Shown piece by piece: positions 35,715 through 47,286 of a stretch of DNA of 64,000 nucleotides (position 1 is the stretch's first letter; each line of letters begins with the position of its first letter). Source of the stretch: Sycon ciliatum (Eukaryota; Porifera; Calcarea; Leucosolenida; Sycettidae); the NCBI RefSeq assembly GCF_964019385.1, contig NC_088654.1, positions 17,692,674-17,756,673 of the forward strand, read 5' to 3'. Below the pieces are notes generated by a model. That model did not search any database. It saw only the letters and a list, made by a program, of their open reading frames with translations, and had not been told where the DNA came from. A program made the position numbers and the translations under genes.

Positions 35715-36170
35715 CTATGTGCATTCCTTCCTTGAAGTTTGACAATTCGCAGCCATTCTCCCCTTTTTGTCAATCCAAGAGCATTGTAGCCCTTTCTGGC
35801 ACATTAAATCAGCAATGTTTAGTGTGCCCAGGATAGCACATTGCTGGGCCCTTTCGATGCGCAGAGTGCCTGCCAATGCCAACATAAAGTGTGAAAGGGA
35901 CGCACCAGTCAGACCACCAAGCGCTCCAACGACCAGAGGCACAACGCGGGCATCATCCACATGCCAAATGCGCTGCAGCTCTTGGCAATGGGGAGCGTAC
36001 GAGTCGTACTTTCTGAATTTTTCGGCGAATGCATAATTAATGGGAGATGGTGATGGTGAATCATGTTCATATGGAGTTACCAAGATGGCTAAGCTGATTG
36101 ACTGTTTGGGGACTGAAAAGATATCAGGGTGAAAGAGACTTGTGCAGTGGAATACTTGTCTTTTAGGCAA
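35715..36170 (-). pseudogene. Non-LTR retrotransposon relic (ORF2 C-terminal region)
   Basis: A 151-codon frame on the minus strand contains ELQRIWHVDDARVVPLVVGA followed by LGGL and later CAILGTLNIADLMC. This resembles the conserved region after the RT in many LINE ORF2-like proteins (W..k..v.PvViGalG...AllGta.ilR). No RT catalytic block remains nearby, so it is a fragment. Confidence 0.55.
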
Positions 36171-36204
36171 GAGATTTACATGTACGAAGTAACTAACAGT
36201 TAGT

Positions 36205-36268
36205 GTGTATTTCTGTAATATTTTTATTGTTTACCGATTCACCAAAGGCTTTCGCCTATCGAGGGGTT
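36205..36268 (+). repeat. Short dispersed repeat, also at 23705-23770
   Basis: Shares tttattg..ttacc and ggctttcgcctatcgagggg-type words with 23705-23770; possibly a retroelement 3' end. Confidence 0.5.
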
Positions 36269-36560
36269 TCCAAACTTTCCATAATACCAAGTCTGTAAAA
36301 GAAGTGATGTGAGGCTATGAATTTGAGCTGCGGATGCTCTGCCAAAAGTTGCTATAATTCTGCTATCCTATGGAGGTGGAAATAGGGTCGGAACTCGAAC
36401 CCCAGTAACTTCATGGAAGAAGGACCGTGCTGTCGGCTGAGGGGCAGACATGACATCTTATAGCTCCAGAGATCGAAAAGAAGAAACGTTGACATTAATT
36501 TTAGGAATTGAATGATATTCAAACATTTTGGGGAGTACTAATAAGAGCTTCCAACTAAAT

Positions 36561-37857
36561 AGACCAATCCCGAAAAGATTTTCTGGGTTCGTGAAAGGGG
36601 GCACGCGTGCAAGCCAGCATGTGTGAAGTGCATCGTTTTGTATTCAGTTTGTGTGTGTCAGCTCATGGCGGAGGAGAGAGAGACTTTTGCTCGCCGAGCT
36701 GAAGCTAAAGGATTTGATGGAGTCCTGCCAGCAGCTAGTCAAAGGACCTTCGGTACGTTAGGCAGACTCTGACGGAGTTTGGAGGCCAGCTAGCTCTCGC
36801 TGAGGAGAGAAACATTCGCGTGGCGTTCGACTCTCCGTAAAAAATGCAAGCTACATAGCGCCGACATACTGCAACAGCTACGATTTCAGCTAACTTCTCG
36901 ATCTGCTGCTTCACAAAGTTCAACTATTTACAAGTCCTGACTGTTGTAGTCTGAAGCTGGAGTCTCATCGCCCACCTACAGGTAGCTTTTGGAGCTGATG
37001 GATTTCCCGACTTGGACTCCTTCCGCAAACTCTCGCAACATTACTACAGTGTATGCTGTGTTTCCGCACGCTCGTGTCGACATGTCACCTATACTGTACA
37101 TGTACCGGGTCGTCCGCTGACTCCAGGTTTCCGAAATACTGCCGTCGTCTTCGTTGATGTCGCTGGTGACATTCTCCCCTTGCAGGACCTGCGCATAGTT
37201 GTCGGCCCTGGGGTAAAGACTATGTTGTCTTTCGAAATAGTTCTTCATCACGCTCGCGCGAATGACGTTTCTCATCATGAACTCGTTCCGACGGTGTGAC
37301 ACGGCGATGGTCTTTGGCGGGGCACTGGCTTGGCGAAAACGATATCTTCTTGTGCAACACTGATCGGCTTCAGATGAGTACAGTCACTTCGTGGTTGGTC
37401 ATAGGAGGGCAGCTGCCAGGAAAGAGGCAGGACTCATCGAAGACGAAGCGCTCGCAACAAACAATAGCACTCGAAATATCTCGTAAGATTTAGGGCCTAT
37501 CGCTTTGAGCCACAGCGCTCACAGCCTTGCCTACTTCATCAAAGTGAGCTATACATGTTCGTTGACCTCTTCACACTACACAGAAGAGCGAAACAAGGAT
37601 GATGTCTTAGCATTTCAACTCCAACAGCAGACCATTACCAGTGCGAGAGAGAAAACTACAAAGGGCTTTGCTTTCTGTCGCATCGTCTCTCTTGCATGCA
37701 ACTAACGAGAAAACTGTGTACTTACCCTCACATACGGGAACTATCAAACACGTCCTGTGCCGCATGCTGATCAGGTAGTGCCATGTATGTGTTGTACAGT
37801 GTACTCTCAGTTGACATGCCCCCTTTCGAACCCACACAATCTTTTCGGGATTGGTCT
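36561..37857. mobile_element. TIR element, 1.3 kb, superfamily unknown
   Basis: Ends AGACCAATCCCGAAAAGATT (36561) and its exact complement (ending 37857) continue imperfectly for about 40 bp (gggttcg..aaagggggca). No target duplication is clear. Inside are frames such as MAEERETFARRAEAKGFDG (36665) and, after a possible acceptor, FGADGFPDLDSFRKLSQHYY (36985). I do not recognise either as a transposase. Confidence 0.65.
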
Positions 37858-38842
37858 TGCTTGCGTTTGGCGTTGTGGCGGCTATGAGCAGGGCCGGGGC
37901 AGGGGCTCTTGCAGATTTGGGTGATGTTGTCCCCATGGAAACCCTTCAGTAGCATGCTCCATGCATGGTAGAAGAGTAAATACATAGCACTGTACAGGTG
38001 TCTGCTCATCGAGTGTTTCATCCTATCTAGACTATGGTTTCCTTTTCAAAGTTTTCATGGATATTATTGCGTGTAGTGGACCGTATGCGTGTTAAAACAA
38101 AATGGCGTCACGATTTATTGAAAGTGGTATAGTTGGTGGAACGAGTGTTCAAACCCATTTGAACTTCATACTGTTCGACTTCTTTTTGACATGCTCTCTT
38201 TCCATCGTCCTTAGCTTTTGTTTGTTGAGAGCTGTTTTGGCTTTCTCCTATACCTCTGGGGGATGCCAAGTGATGGTTTTGAGAGGCTGGTGATGGCTGT
38301 GAGCGAGAGTTTGCCGATCGGCGTCGTCCTCGCTATAGCGATGAAAATACTAGTTACTGCGCACCTGGCAGATATCACAACACGTCGGAGCGTCCAGGAG
38401 CAAAGGAATCTTGGGTTTTCACTGGAATCTAGTTCCACCAGCATCGTGTAGCCCACCGTCGGTGAATGGTGGTCCAGAAAGGTCGAAACTGGTCTTCTGC
38501 AGCATCTCGCAGTCCTGCGAGGCACACTGAATATGCCTGTCATGTATTCTACAAATAAAAATCACGAAGTAGTGGACTTTACAGTGATGAGTCTATCCTG
38601 TATGCTGCAAAAGACGCAGGAAATGTGACTGGTGTCCGTACACTGGACGCCAATATCATCCCAGTCTTCTCCTGCAGGATCTGTTTGTCAACTTTGACAT
38701 TGACATACCGGTATGCAGTGGGTCGACATTGGCCTGGTTTGGCAGCTATCTGCCTGGGTGGATGTAGCAGGTTTGCATTGGCGCGTCGTCCAGTCCGACT
38801 TTTTCTTGTAACTGTGGAGTACCGGCAGGGTCTGAGAGGTTG

Positions 38843-40872
38843 CTCGTGCTGTGAACACATCTCTACTGCCTGTCTCGTCCTGGAAGTGCCGTCTCGCCGC
38901 TTCCTTGCTCTACAGTCACGCCGTTATTTCGCTTTGTTTCGTGGTGCAGCTCAAAACCTGCCCAAACAACTGTGAGCTCGCAACATGGTATGGACAAATT
39001 GCACCACTCATGCTGGTTAACTAAAACCGGGATAGTCGAGTAAGCGAGTTCACTCCCTGGGCCATGGCAAGATCTGTTCAGCGCGGGCTATTCCAACCTC
39101 CAAGTGCATAGTCACCGATCGATCCATGCGATGGTGGTTGACCTACAAAGAGCCAAGGTCTACGAGTACTACTATTGGATGCTGTCTACATGCAGTCAAC
39201 AAAATCAAAGTACCTCAGTATGCCCCAGAATAGGGCATGTGCATCTATAGCATGACACAACAGGGGTTCTGGCGGCACCTGTCAAACAAGCAGTAGCGAC
39301 TAGTGCCAGCTACCTATTGGAGGCTAGCCGCTACAGTCTGTCACTGGAGATAATTATTATGTTCACTGTTTAGACTGAGCACAATCAATGATGCCCAATC
39401 AATCTGCCCAATGTGTGTTCTGTTCCACCTAATTATAACGTCCCATCGCATCAACCCTACTACACGCACATGTCGTCACTCTAGCACGACTTGTGTTATT
39501 ATTGTTTATTTTGATTCGCACGATAAATAGAGCACAATAAACGTTAACTTGACCGAAGGTTAAAGGCGACTGCAGATAGAGGAACACATCGAGGTACAGG
39601 TGCCGGCATCAATACAGTATCAGAGAGGTACGCAGAAAAAACTCTCGTAAGCCCAAGGGGAAGTGGTTGATGAGGGATGAATGCACTCTCCACGCTCGTC
39701 TACACTGTTCGTGGAAATGCACACATACATACAATAATATACAACATAGCAATAGCATGCACAGAACCGAACAATTTCATGTTCACACATGCAAGCACAG
39801 ACCTGAACATTAGTACCAAAAGCCGATACAGACAATATCCCCATACACACAGACGCACACACACACAATGTCCCATGTATGCGCCCGTGGCGAGAAAAGC
39901 ACGCAGATCTAAAAATGCACTGGATGTGAACCCACAGATTTTCTCTAATAGCAATGATAGCGGATCTGATTCTGAATGAAACACACACACAATACAATTA
40001 TTGAATGCCCATCCGCAGATGATGGCAGGTCCTGAAAGAACAGGCAGTGTTCCAGTGATGGGGAACAGAACTTCGAGTGGCGAGTGAGGTATACACACAC
40101 ACGTGCGTGCGCGGGCACACACCAAAGTATGAAGAAATAGAATCGACATCGTAGTATTCATTGGTTGGGGAATGGAAAGGAAAATAAAACATTGCTATAG
40201 GTTATTGTTGTAAGGACACTGGGAGCACAACAGAAAGGTAAGCAACTTGCTTTGAAGCAAAGAAAGTTATTATTCCACGGATCTCAGAAGGAAGGAACGT
40301 TCCAGAATGCTGCACTGGCAACAGGCGGCCTGCATGTGCGCGGCCCCTGCAGTCGGTCCAGCTGCCGGCCTTGCAGTGCTGAAAAGAATGTGCAGTACAG
40401 CATGTCACATAGTATCGCAGCCTGGACAAATAGACGCTGGGAAGTCCTAGTTATGTGCTCACCTACACCACGATGCACCAATCTTCTGAGCTATTTTGGC
40501 AACAATTTTGTCCACTTGAGACTCCCATGGGCTGAGCCAGTTGTTGAGGGCTGCATCAAGGTGGACGGCAATGACCGCTGATGGCAAGGCAATCCATGAC
40601 ACACAGTCACTAGGGCATCGTCAACATGGCGCTAAGGCTGGATGAATAAAATCAACCTTTAGGCTGCCGCGGGATTGACAACAAGTCCGCTGTCTCGAAG
40701 CTAGTCAGTCAGCCTGGTCACCGCCATTGACGAACCAGTCGCCACCGCCAGCAGTGGCGGTAGGTTGTGACAAGTATGGTGCAATATTGTCAGCAAATTC
40801 AGTACTCAGGATAAGATGAGTGACAAAGGGAAAGTTGTGTTTGATAATATTGAAGTGAAGAGGGATGATCAC
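38843..40872. other. Loop of the foldback element
   Basis: Holds no recognised gene. The part at 39841-39972 is a paralogue of 50466-50634 (see the palindrome there). CA-rich words occur at 39716-39870 and 40090-40130. Confidence 0.5.
39841..39972 (+). repeat. Dispersed repeat with the empty site of the 50580 palindrome
   Basis: Shares ccatgtatgcgcccgt, agcacgcagatct, aatgcactggatgtg and acccacagattttctct with 50466-50634. At the insertion point it reads aatagcaatgatagcgg, a single copy of the duplicated word. Confidence 0.8.
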
Positions 40873-41825
40873 AAACCCTGCGCGTACTCCACCGTGAGTT
40901 ACAAGAAAATTCCGGACTGGACGACGAGCAAACACCAACCTGCTACATCCAACCAGGCAGATACTATAACGATAGCTGCCAAACCAGGTCAATGCCGACC
41001 TACTGCATAATGTCAATGTCAAACAGATCCTGCAGGAGAAGACTGGGGTGTTGGCGTCCAGTCACTGAGTGTACAGACACCAGTCACATTTCCTGCGTCT
41101 TTTGCAGCATACAGGATAGACTCATCACTGTAAAGTCCACTACTTCGTGATTTTTATTTGTAGAATACATGACAGGCGTATTCAGTGTGCCTCGCAGGAC
41201 TGCGAGATGCTGCAGAAGACCAGGTTCGACCTTTCTGGACCGCCATTCACCGACGGTGGGCTACACGATGCTGGAGGAACTAGATTCCAGTGAAAACCCA
41301 AGATTCCTTTGCTCCTGGACGCTCCGACGTGTTGTGATATCTGCCAGGTGCGCAGTAACTAGTATTTTCATCGCTATAGCGAGGACGACGCCGATCGGCA
41401 AACTCTCGCTCACAGCCATCACCAGCCTCTCAAAACCATCACTTGGCATCCCCCAGAGGTATAGGAGAAAGCCAAAACAGCTCTCAACAAATAAAAGCTA
41501 AGGACGATGGAAAGGGAGCATGTCAAAAAGAAGACGAACAGTATGAAGTTCAAATGGGTTTGAACCAGGGAGTCGTAAAAGCCCGGGAGAGGACACGGGA
41601 TGCGCGCACGCGGACGATGTTTGCCTCGGCCAGAAAGTGAAGCACGCTAGGCCGGCGCGGCCGGATCTGCTCGATCCACGGCGCTGTGCTTGTCTTCAGG
41701 GCAGGGAGTCCTAAAATACCAATATTTTACAACTCGTTGTTGACACCATTATCCGAAACTGGTGGCGAAGGAAGGATAAACATGATTGTATGTCTGTCAG
41801 ACTCAGTACAGGGGTGGGGAGTTGA

Positions 41826-41827
41826 GT

Positions 41828-41859
<32 letters not shown>

Positions 41860-41965
41860 GAGGCGTGTGTATGTGCACATGTGCTTGTACTTTTGTGTGT
41901 GTTTGTACAGTGTTTGTGTGTGTGCTTGTGTGTGTGCTTGTGTATGTGCGCGCGAACGTGTGTGT
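41826..41965. repeat. (GT)n and poly-G in hAT element
   Basis: GT run, G14-17 run, then GT-rich sequence with gcttgtgtgt repeats. Confidence 0.9.
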
Positions 41966-42300
41966 GCATTTTTGTGCACAATTCCGTTATGAAGTACAAA
42001 TGATAGGTTTACCTTTTGTACACTCGCCAAGACTTCCGTTTCCTAAACGCTTCAAGTCACCGCGTACTCAGTATACGAGTAGAAAAGTGTTGAAATTATC
42101 AAGATTTATAAATAACGACCTGCAACCATGTACAATGTAGATAGATAGGGAACACACATTGATTGTTTTTAAAAGAATCCAGGCATTATCATGAATCATG
42201 GAACGAGTGCGTAATAATGCTCTATGTTGCGTTTTGACGATGCTGAAGGAAGGGAGCCGTCGCGATTTACTCACAACACACGCACAGAAGTCCACTCGAC

Positions 42301-43187
42301 TGCAATTTCTGACACAAATTCATAAATCCACGAGTACGCCGAGGAAGCTCAGCGGATCTCCACAAGAACTTTCGCCCATCACCTGCAATGGAATATGGGC
42401 TGTATGATACGACCAGTGGTTAACACGGGAAGTGGCGTCATTTTCCACAAATCTCGTTTCATTCACAACCATTTGACTGCAATTCAGTGCAATTTCTGCC
42501 GCAAATTCAACTCCACGAGTACGAGGAAGCTCAGCGGATCTCAACACGAACGTTCGCCCATCACCTGCAATGGAATATGGGCTGTATGCTACGACCAGCG
42601 GCTAACACGGGAAGTGGCGTCATTTTCCACAAATCTCGTTTCATTCACAACCATTTGACTGCAATTCAGTGCAATTTCTGCCACAAATTCAACTCCACGA
42701 GTACGAGGAAACTCAGCGGATCTCAATACGAACGTTGGCCCATCACCTGCAATGGAATATGGGCTGTATGCTACGACCAGCGGCTAACACGGGAAGTGGC
42801 GTCATTTTCCACAAATCTCGTTTCATTCACAACCATTTGACTGCAATTCAGTGCAATTTCTGCCACAAATTCAACTCCACGAGTACGAGGAAACTCAGCG
42901 GATCTCAATACGAACGTTGGCCCATCACCTGCAATGGAATATGGGCTGTATGCTACGACCAGCGGCTAACACGGGAAGTGGCGTCATTTTCCACAAATCT
43001 CGTTTCATTCACAACCATTTGACTGCAATTCAGTGCAATTTCTGCCACAAATTCAACTCCACGAGTACGAGGAAACTCAGCGGATCTCAACACGAACGTT
43101 GGCCCATCACCTGCAATGGAATATGGGCTGTATGATACGACCAGCGGCTAACACGGGAAGTGGCGTCATTTTCCACAAATCTCATTT
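42301..43187. repeat. 182-bp satellite, ~4.9 copies
   Basis: Units of 182 bp begin at about 42305, 42487, 42669, 42851 and 43033. Sample words are cacctgcaatggaatatggg and aggaaactcagcggatctca. The inner copies are nearly identical; the first is diverged. Since 182 is not a multiple of 3, the overlapping frames are not coding. Confidence 0.95.
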
Positions 43188-43633
43188 CGTTCACCCCAAC
43201 TCAAATAAAAGTGAAGTACAATTAGGGATTTGTCTTGCATTTCCATCGCCTCAGAATAAATTAACTTCGATAAACTGAGAGAGAATGAGTGAGGCAGCTG
43301 GAAGATGAGGATGAAAATAGAGATCAGAAGACTCGACGGAGCAATCGTCTCCGTGCTCTAAGAGAAATCGGAGAATGTCCCAATTAGTAATAGTATTTCA
43401 AGAAGACATCACAATTTTCGAAAATAATAATTTCCTTGCCTCGCAACACCGTTCCCTGGCAGCGTTCCCCGGCAGCGCGAGGCAAAGATGTTTTCTGGGA
43501 ATGTGTGCCGTGTCCTCTCCCGGGCTTTTACGACTCCCTGGTTTGAACACTCGTTCCACCAACTATACCACTTTCAATAAATCGTGACGCCATTTTGTTT
43601 TAACATGAATATCGCGGGTTTACACACGCTTAC

Positions 43634-44112
43634 TTGGCCTTGACGGATTATGCTAGCATAATTTTTCGCATAATTCCTACCAAAATCGAATAGTCGCATA
43701 ATTCAAGGCAAATCGTATACGAATCGCATAAATAATGGAATAATCCGCCTGTTCGCACCAAATTCCATAGAGTTGTACATGTTCTACACGTACAAGTAGA
43801 TACACCAGGAAGTCGTAGGTTTACGACTCCCTTGATAACATGTTCAGTCCATTACAATCAGTGATGGTCGTAGCTACAATTGTAGGTCGGACGGTGCGTT
43901 GACCCCGTTGAACTTTTGCTACTACAGTACAATGCCCTATAAAAAAAATCACCTGTTATTTTGCACAGAACCATCATATACATTAGCAGCATATGTAAGC
44001 ATAATGCGGCATAATATGATAACTTTTAGCATAAAATAGCATAATTCTGCATTTTTCAGCAATGCCAAAAACATAATTTCACGAAAATATTAGCATAATC
44101 CGTCAGGGCCTA
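43634..44112. mobile_element. hAT MITE, 479 bp, 8-bp TSD
   Basis: Ends TTGGCCTTGACGGATTATGC and (rc) TAGGCCCTGACGGATTATGC. 8-bp duplications acgcttac lie at 43626-43633 and 44113-44120. Many gcataat words occur near both ends. The inner TIR word CGGATTATGC is shared with the 47033 element, so the two may use related transposases. Confidence 0.88.
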
Positions 44113-44120
44113 ACGCTTAC

Positions 44121-44980
44121 CGAGCGGAAGGCCTTCGCCGTGTTACTGCATGAGTGTTTGCGTCAGCTGACGACGTTCCTTGTCAGGATGTTCGGTTTAC
44201 CCTGCTCTGATTAGCCATCTGTCATCACAATAAGTCAGACGAATGTGATGATGGAAAGGAAGGCGAAAAAATCGGGGGAGAATGAGTTATATTTGGTGCG
44301 GACACCAGACTCTTCCACATGTGTAACTCTTCACTTCTCCAACTCTTATAAGTGTATCTTCGCTAGGAATCACTTTACAAAACAGTAAATCTGCTTGTTT
44401 TCGCCCTGATGAGGAGCCAGGCCCAACAATTTGTTGGAATGTAAAGTGATGAGATCATTAGTGAGAAAGAAACTGGAAAATTCTACTGGAAAAGAAAACC
44501 TGAAATTTCTAACTACAACAGCTGGCTGAACTCTTGTTGTTTCTGCAAGAGGAAGGAGAAAGAAGCTGGGAACTTCTGCTGGAAAAGAAAATCTGAAATT
44601 TGAAATGATTACTTTTATAGCCCATCCTGGCTCTGAACTTCACACCTGAAATGCTTGGTCAACCGCCCTCAGCCAATCAGAGTTGAGCAAGTGTGATGGC
44701 TGAACTCTTGTTGTTTCTTCATGAGGAAGGGGTTGTATTCAGAGAATTGAAGAGCTATATATTTTTTATATTTAAAGAACAAACATTGTACCTAGTTATC
44801 ATAAATTCTTGATTGAAGGAAAGAAAATCAGCACACGAAGCACAGAAGCCATTATAGTTTCGACTAGGCCTTTCGTACCATTACTCTTCAAGTCGAATAC
44901 AATGCTGATTAACATAGTAGCAAGTCCTAGGCTTACAACCGGCACTTTGACGGTCAGAGCAGTTACTATGCAAACTTAAC
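44121..44980. other. Intergenic, diverged repeats only
   Basis: Contains two related segments (ggctgaactcttgttgtttc at 44522 and 44698; aaaagaaaacctgaaattt at 44490 and aaaagaaaatctgaaattt at 44582) and ggcccaacaatttgttgga near 44421. These are probably retroelement 3' debris; no gene seen. Confidence 0.5.
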
Positions 44981-44988
44981 CGAGTCCT

Positions 44989-46074
44989 TCATTCTCTGCT
45001 GCTCTGGTCACCAATATACACTGGGTTGTTGACGAACACCGTGTCATACTCGTATTGGTCACTGGCTGCGTTGGTGACGTCGTACCACCACCATCCCGAC
45101 ACACCGCCGTAGAGGACAGCGGTATGATTGGACGGGTTGAACGCGTACCCGTAGCCCACCTCGAAGGAGAAGCAGGCTGTACCGCCGATGCACATGTTCC
45201 TCTGCACCTCGCCCAGCCCGCCCGCGGCCGTCCAGGGACGCACGCCCTGTATGCAGGAGGTCTTGTTCACGGCGCAGTCGTCCATGGTGGGAATGAAGAA
45301 GGACTTCAACGTCGGATCCCACCAGATGTCGTACCCGGACTCGTGCTCGTAGTACGTGGCGTTCAGAACCTTCTTGTTGCCAACGTCGACAATCAGAATC
45401 CAGCAGGGTTCCACGTCCCAGAACAGGTGACCTTCGTTGAAACCGATATACTCTACTTGGCTAGTGCTGTCGTAATAGGAGCCGAACACCTGCTGTACCT
45501 GGTGCTTTAGTTTCACTACCATCAAGGATTTCAGCTCCGGCTTGTCTGAGTCTTCACCGTGCAGTTCGTAAAGGTGGTACTCCGTCGTGGGGCTGCCATT
45601 CAAGGCCCCGACGATGGTGGGTTTGGGTTCCTTCGGGTCCTGGTCGGGGAAAATGTCCATGCGGTATTCTCCAGCGGGTATGGGCAATTTGGTGGGCAGG
45701 ACAGTACAGTCAAGCTCCCAGGTCCCCTGGGCGATGCTGATGCGCAGTATGTGCTGGTCATCTCCGAACATAATGCCCTTGTACATCAGGCGTCGGCGTG
45801 GCGCATATGACGCCTGGTGAGAGCCGAACATGGCGATGCTGGCGTTCGGATAGCTGCACGCGCTGTGCTGCTCCCAGGACCAATGATCCCCTACCGTGAG
45901 CGAGTTCAGCGTCAAGCCCTGGGAATCGCCGCCGCCACCCTGGATGTACATAAATCCAACGTAGGTCGGCGGTGCAGCTCCAACGGGAGCAGCAGTGGCC
46001 CACTCGCAACGATGCGCCCAAGCCACGAGAAAGGCACACAGCAGGCGTGCTGTGAAGTTGAGCTTCACCTTCAT
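44989..46074 (-). CDS. Predicted secreted protein, 361 aa, family unknown
   Basis: Single-exon frame on the minus strand. The Met at 46074 is chosen because a signal peptide follows at once (MKVKLNFTARLLCAFLVAW, cleavage near ATAAP), not the Met 32 codons upstream. The mature part is about 333 residues with several cysteines (HSACSYP, DDCAVNKTSC, CIGGTACF), four or more Asn-X-Ser/Thr sites (NASI, NATY, NKTS, NHTA) and many aromatic residues (VSGWWWYDV). There is no second membrane helix or GPI-like tail. I recognise no domain; a lectin-like or propeller-like fold is possible but unsupported. Confidence 0.75.
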   Translation of the reverse strand: MKVKLNFTARLLCAFLVAWAHRCEWATAAPVGAAPPTYVGFMYIQGGGGDSQGLTLNSLTVGDHWSWEQHSACSYPNASIAMFGSHQASYAPRRRLMYKGIMFGDDQHILRISIAQGTWELDCTVLPTKLPIPAGEYRMDIFPDQDPKEPKPTIVGALNGSPTTEYHLYELHGEDSDKPELKSLMVVKLKHQVQQVFGSYYDSTSQVEYIGFNEGHLFWDVEPCWILIVDVGNKKVLNATYYEHESGYDIWWDPTLKSFFIPTMDDCAVNKTSCIQGVRPWTAAGGLGEVQRNMCIGGTACFSFEVGYGYAFNPSNHTAVLYGGVSGWWWYDVTNAASDQYEYDTVFVNNPVYIGDQSSRE

Positions 46075-46171
46075 CACGGCGCACTGATGCCGTCGCTTCG
46101 CGCCAAATGACTGATCAATGAAACTACTGTCTTGTAGGCTGCAGATTTGGTAAAGAATGGGTCCGACCACC

Positions 46172-46177
46172 TATATA
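46172..46177 (-). promoter_or_regulatory. TATA box of the secreted-protein gene
   Basis: On the minus strand the sequence is ccacTATATAGgtgg, about 100 bp upstream of the chosen ATG (46074). This supports transcription starting near 46145 and translation from 46074. Confidence 0.55.
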
Positions 46178-47024
46178 GTGGGATAAAGTCGACTTCGTAG
46201 CCAGCAGTTGTGTATGATGGTTCTTGGATAGGGTGCCGCGTATTCTCAATACGGACCCCTCTGCCGCCTCTTGATGGACTCTGGTGTGGAGGAAACCTTT
46301 GGCTTTGCACAATGCCAGTTTTCTCGTTTTATATCCTCCGTGAGTGCGCTACTGAGCTGAACTATAGAATATAGCCATAGTGTGCAGAAGTGAAGTCTCT
46401 GCTGTTCAATGACATCAGCCCAATCATCTTGGGTCAGTTCTGTGTCTCGTGATTTCGGACAACTATACCTTGTGAAGCGTGAACGCGGCAAACCGATGAT
46501 AGAGTGATTCTAGGCAAGCAGACAACTGTACATGCGCGTGACCGTGGTAAGTTAGTTTGTAGCCTGTTCATACAATGTCATGGCATGTTACTGCGCCCCC
46601 ATGCCCAGTCTTCGCGGTGACTCATGGCCGATGACGCCACACAGAGAGACACTGAACTATTGCGTTTACTGCCACTGGTGCCGGGTGCAAAGCTGACTCA
46701 CCCGATCAGATTTCATTGAGCAACACTGTAGATCTACATAAGGTTTAGATATAGAGGCGCTTGAGTTACATACTAGTCGAGAGTCTGCAGGTGCAAGGGG
46801 ACAACACTTCAACCATGGGCTAAACTGCGACCATGCATTCACTCAGTTTGTCTGCTTATGCCCACCCCCACCCATGATGTCTTCCTTCTTGTGTTGTTGT
46901 TGCTGTTCCTGTTGCAATCGAGCAATTGTTGCCTGTTTCCCGGCACTCATAGCTAGCTGCACAACACACCGATCACGAGGGACACGCTATACCCTGAGGT
47001 AAATTTAACCAGGTCCCGAACAGC
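46178..47024. other. Upstream intergenic region
   Basis: No gene or repeat recognised between the promoter of the secreted-protein gene and the hAT element. Confidence 0.5.
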
Positions 47025-47248
47025 ACACTCACTAGGGGTAAGCGGATTATGCTCGGGAAATGACCAGATTACGCTCTAGCGGATGCTCGCAGGATACTCG
47101 AGAAAACAGCCAATTATGCTTTTATATGCTTCACCAAAAGACCGAAAGAACAGATTATTTTAGTGTTTATTTGAATTCGGATAGCTCAACAGTACAGAAG
47201 TACAACTACAAAGAGTACCGAATAGAAGGCCCCGAGAACGGGAAACCA

Positions 47249-47273
47249 AAAAAAAAAAAAAAAAAAAAAAAAA
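47249..47273. repeat. Poly-A run
   Basis: About 25 A on the plus strand next to the LINE fragment's downstream end. On the LINE strand it is poly-T, so it is not that LINE's own tail. Confidence 0.85.
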
Positions 47274-47286
47274 CAGCAACATCAAT

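Larger units (their letters stand above)
41566..43540. mobile_element. Non-autonomous hAT element, 1975 bp
   Basis: Perfect 33-bp terminal inverted repeats start CAGGGAGTCGTAAAAGCCCG. Perfect 8-bp duplications gtttgaac lie at 41558-41565 and 43541-43548. CAGGG termini with an 8-bp TSD are typical of hAT. The interior carries poly-G/GT (41826-41960) and a 182-bp satellite but no transposase frame. It interrupts the right arm of the foldback element, so it is younger than that element. Confidence 0.93.
38090..43605. mobile_element. Foldback element with ~750-bp inverted arms
   Basis: Left arm 38090-38842. Right arm 40873-41565 plus 43549-43605, split by the hAT insertion. The reassembled right arm is about 750 bp, the same length as the left, with about 95% identity by eye. 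Tips are TGTTAAAACAAAATGG../..CCATTTTGTTTTAACA. A 2-kb loop lies between the arms. Each arm carries the same 110-codon frame (MTG(I/V)FSVPRRTARCCRRP), or a 78-codon frame on the other strand; neither is recognised. No clear target duplication. Confidence 0.8.

Noticed and set aside
38211..41501. 110-codon frame in both foldback arms as a gene
   Set aside because: Found only as part of an inverted repeat, both strands are open, and no motif is seen; kept as a note under the element.
42395..43278. Overlapping repeated 117-codon frames
   Set aside because: The 182-bp period is not a multiple of 3, so each copy shifts frame; it is a satellite inside a transposon.
43806..43834. Second palindromic micro-hAT insertion
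   Set aside because: Termini are imperfect and the flanking 8-mers (agatacac, ataacatg) do not match; kept only as a related motif.
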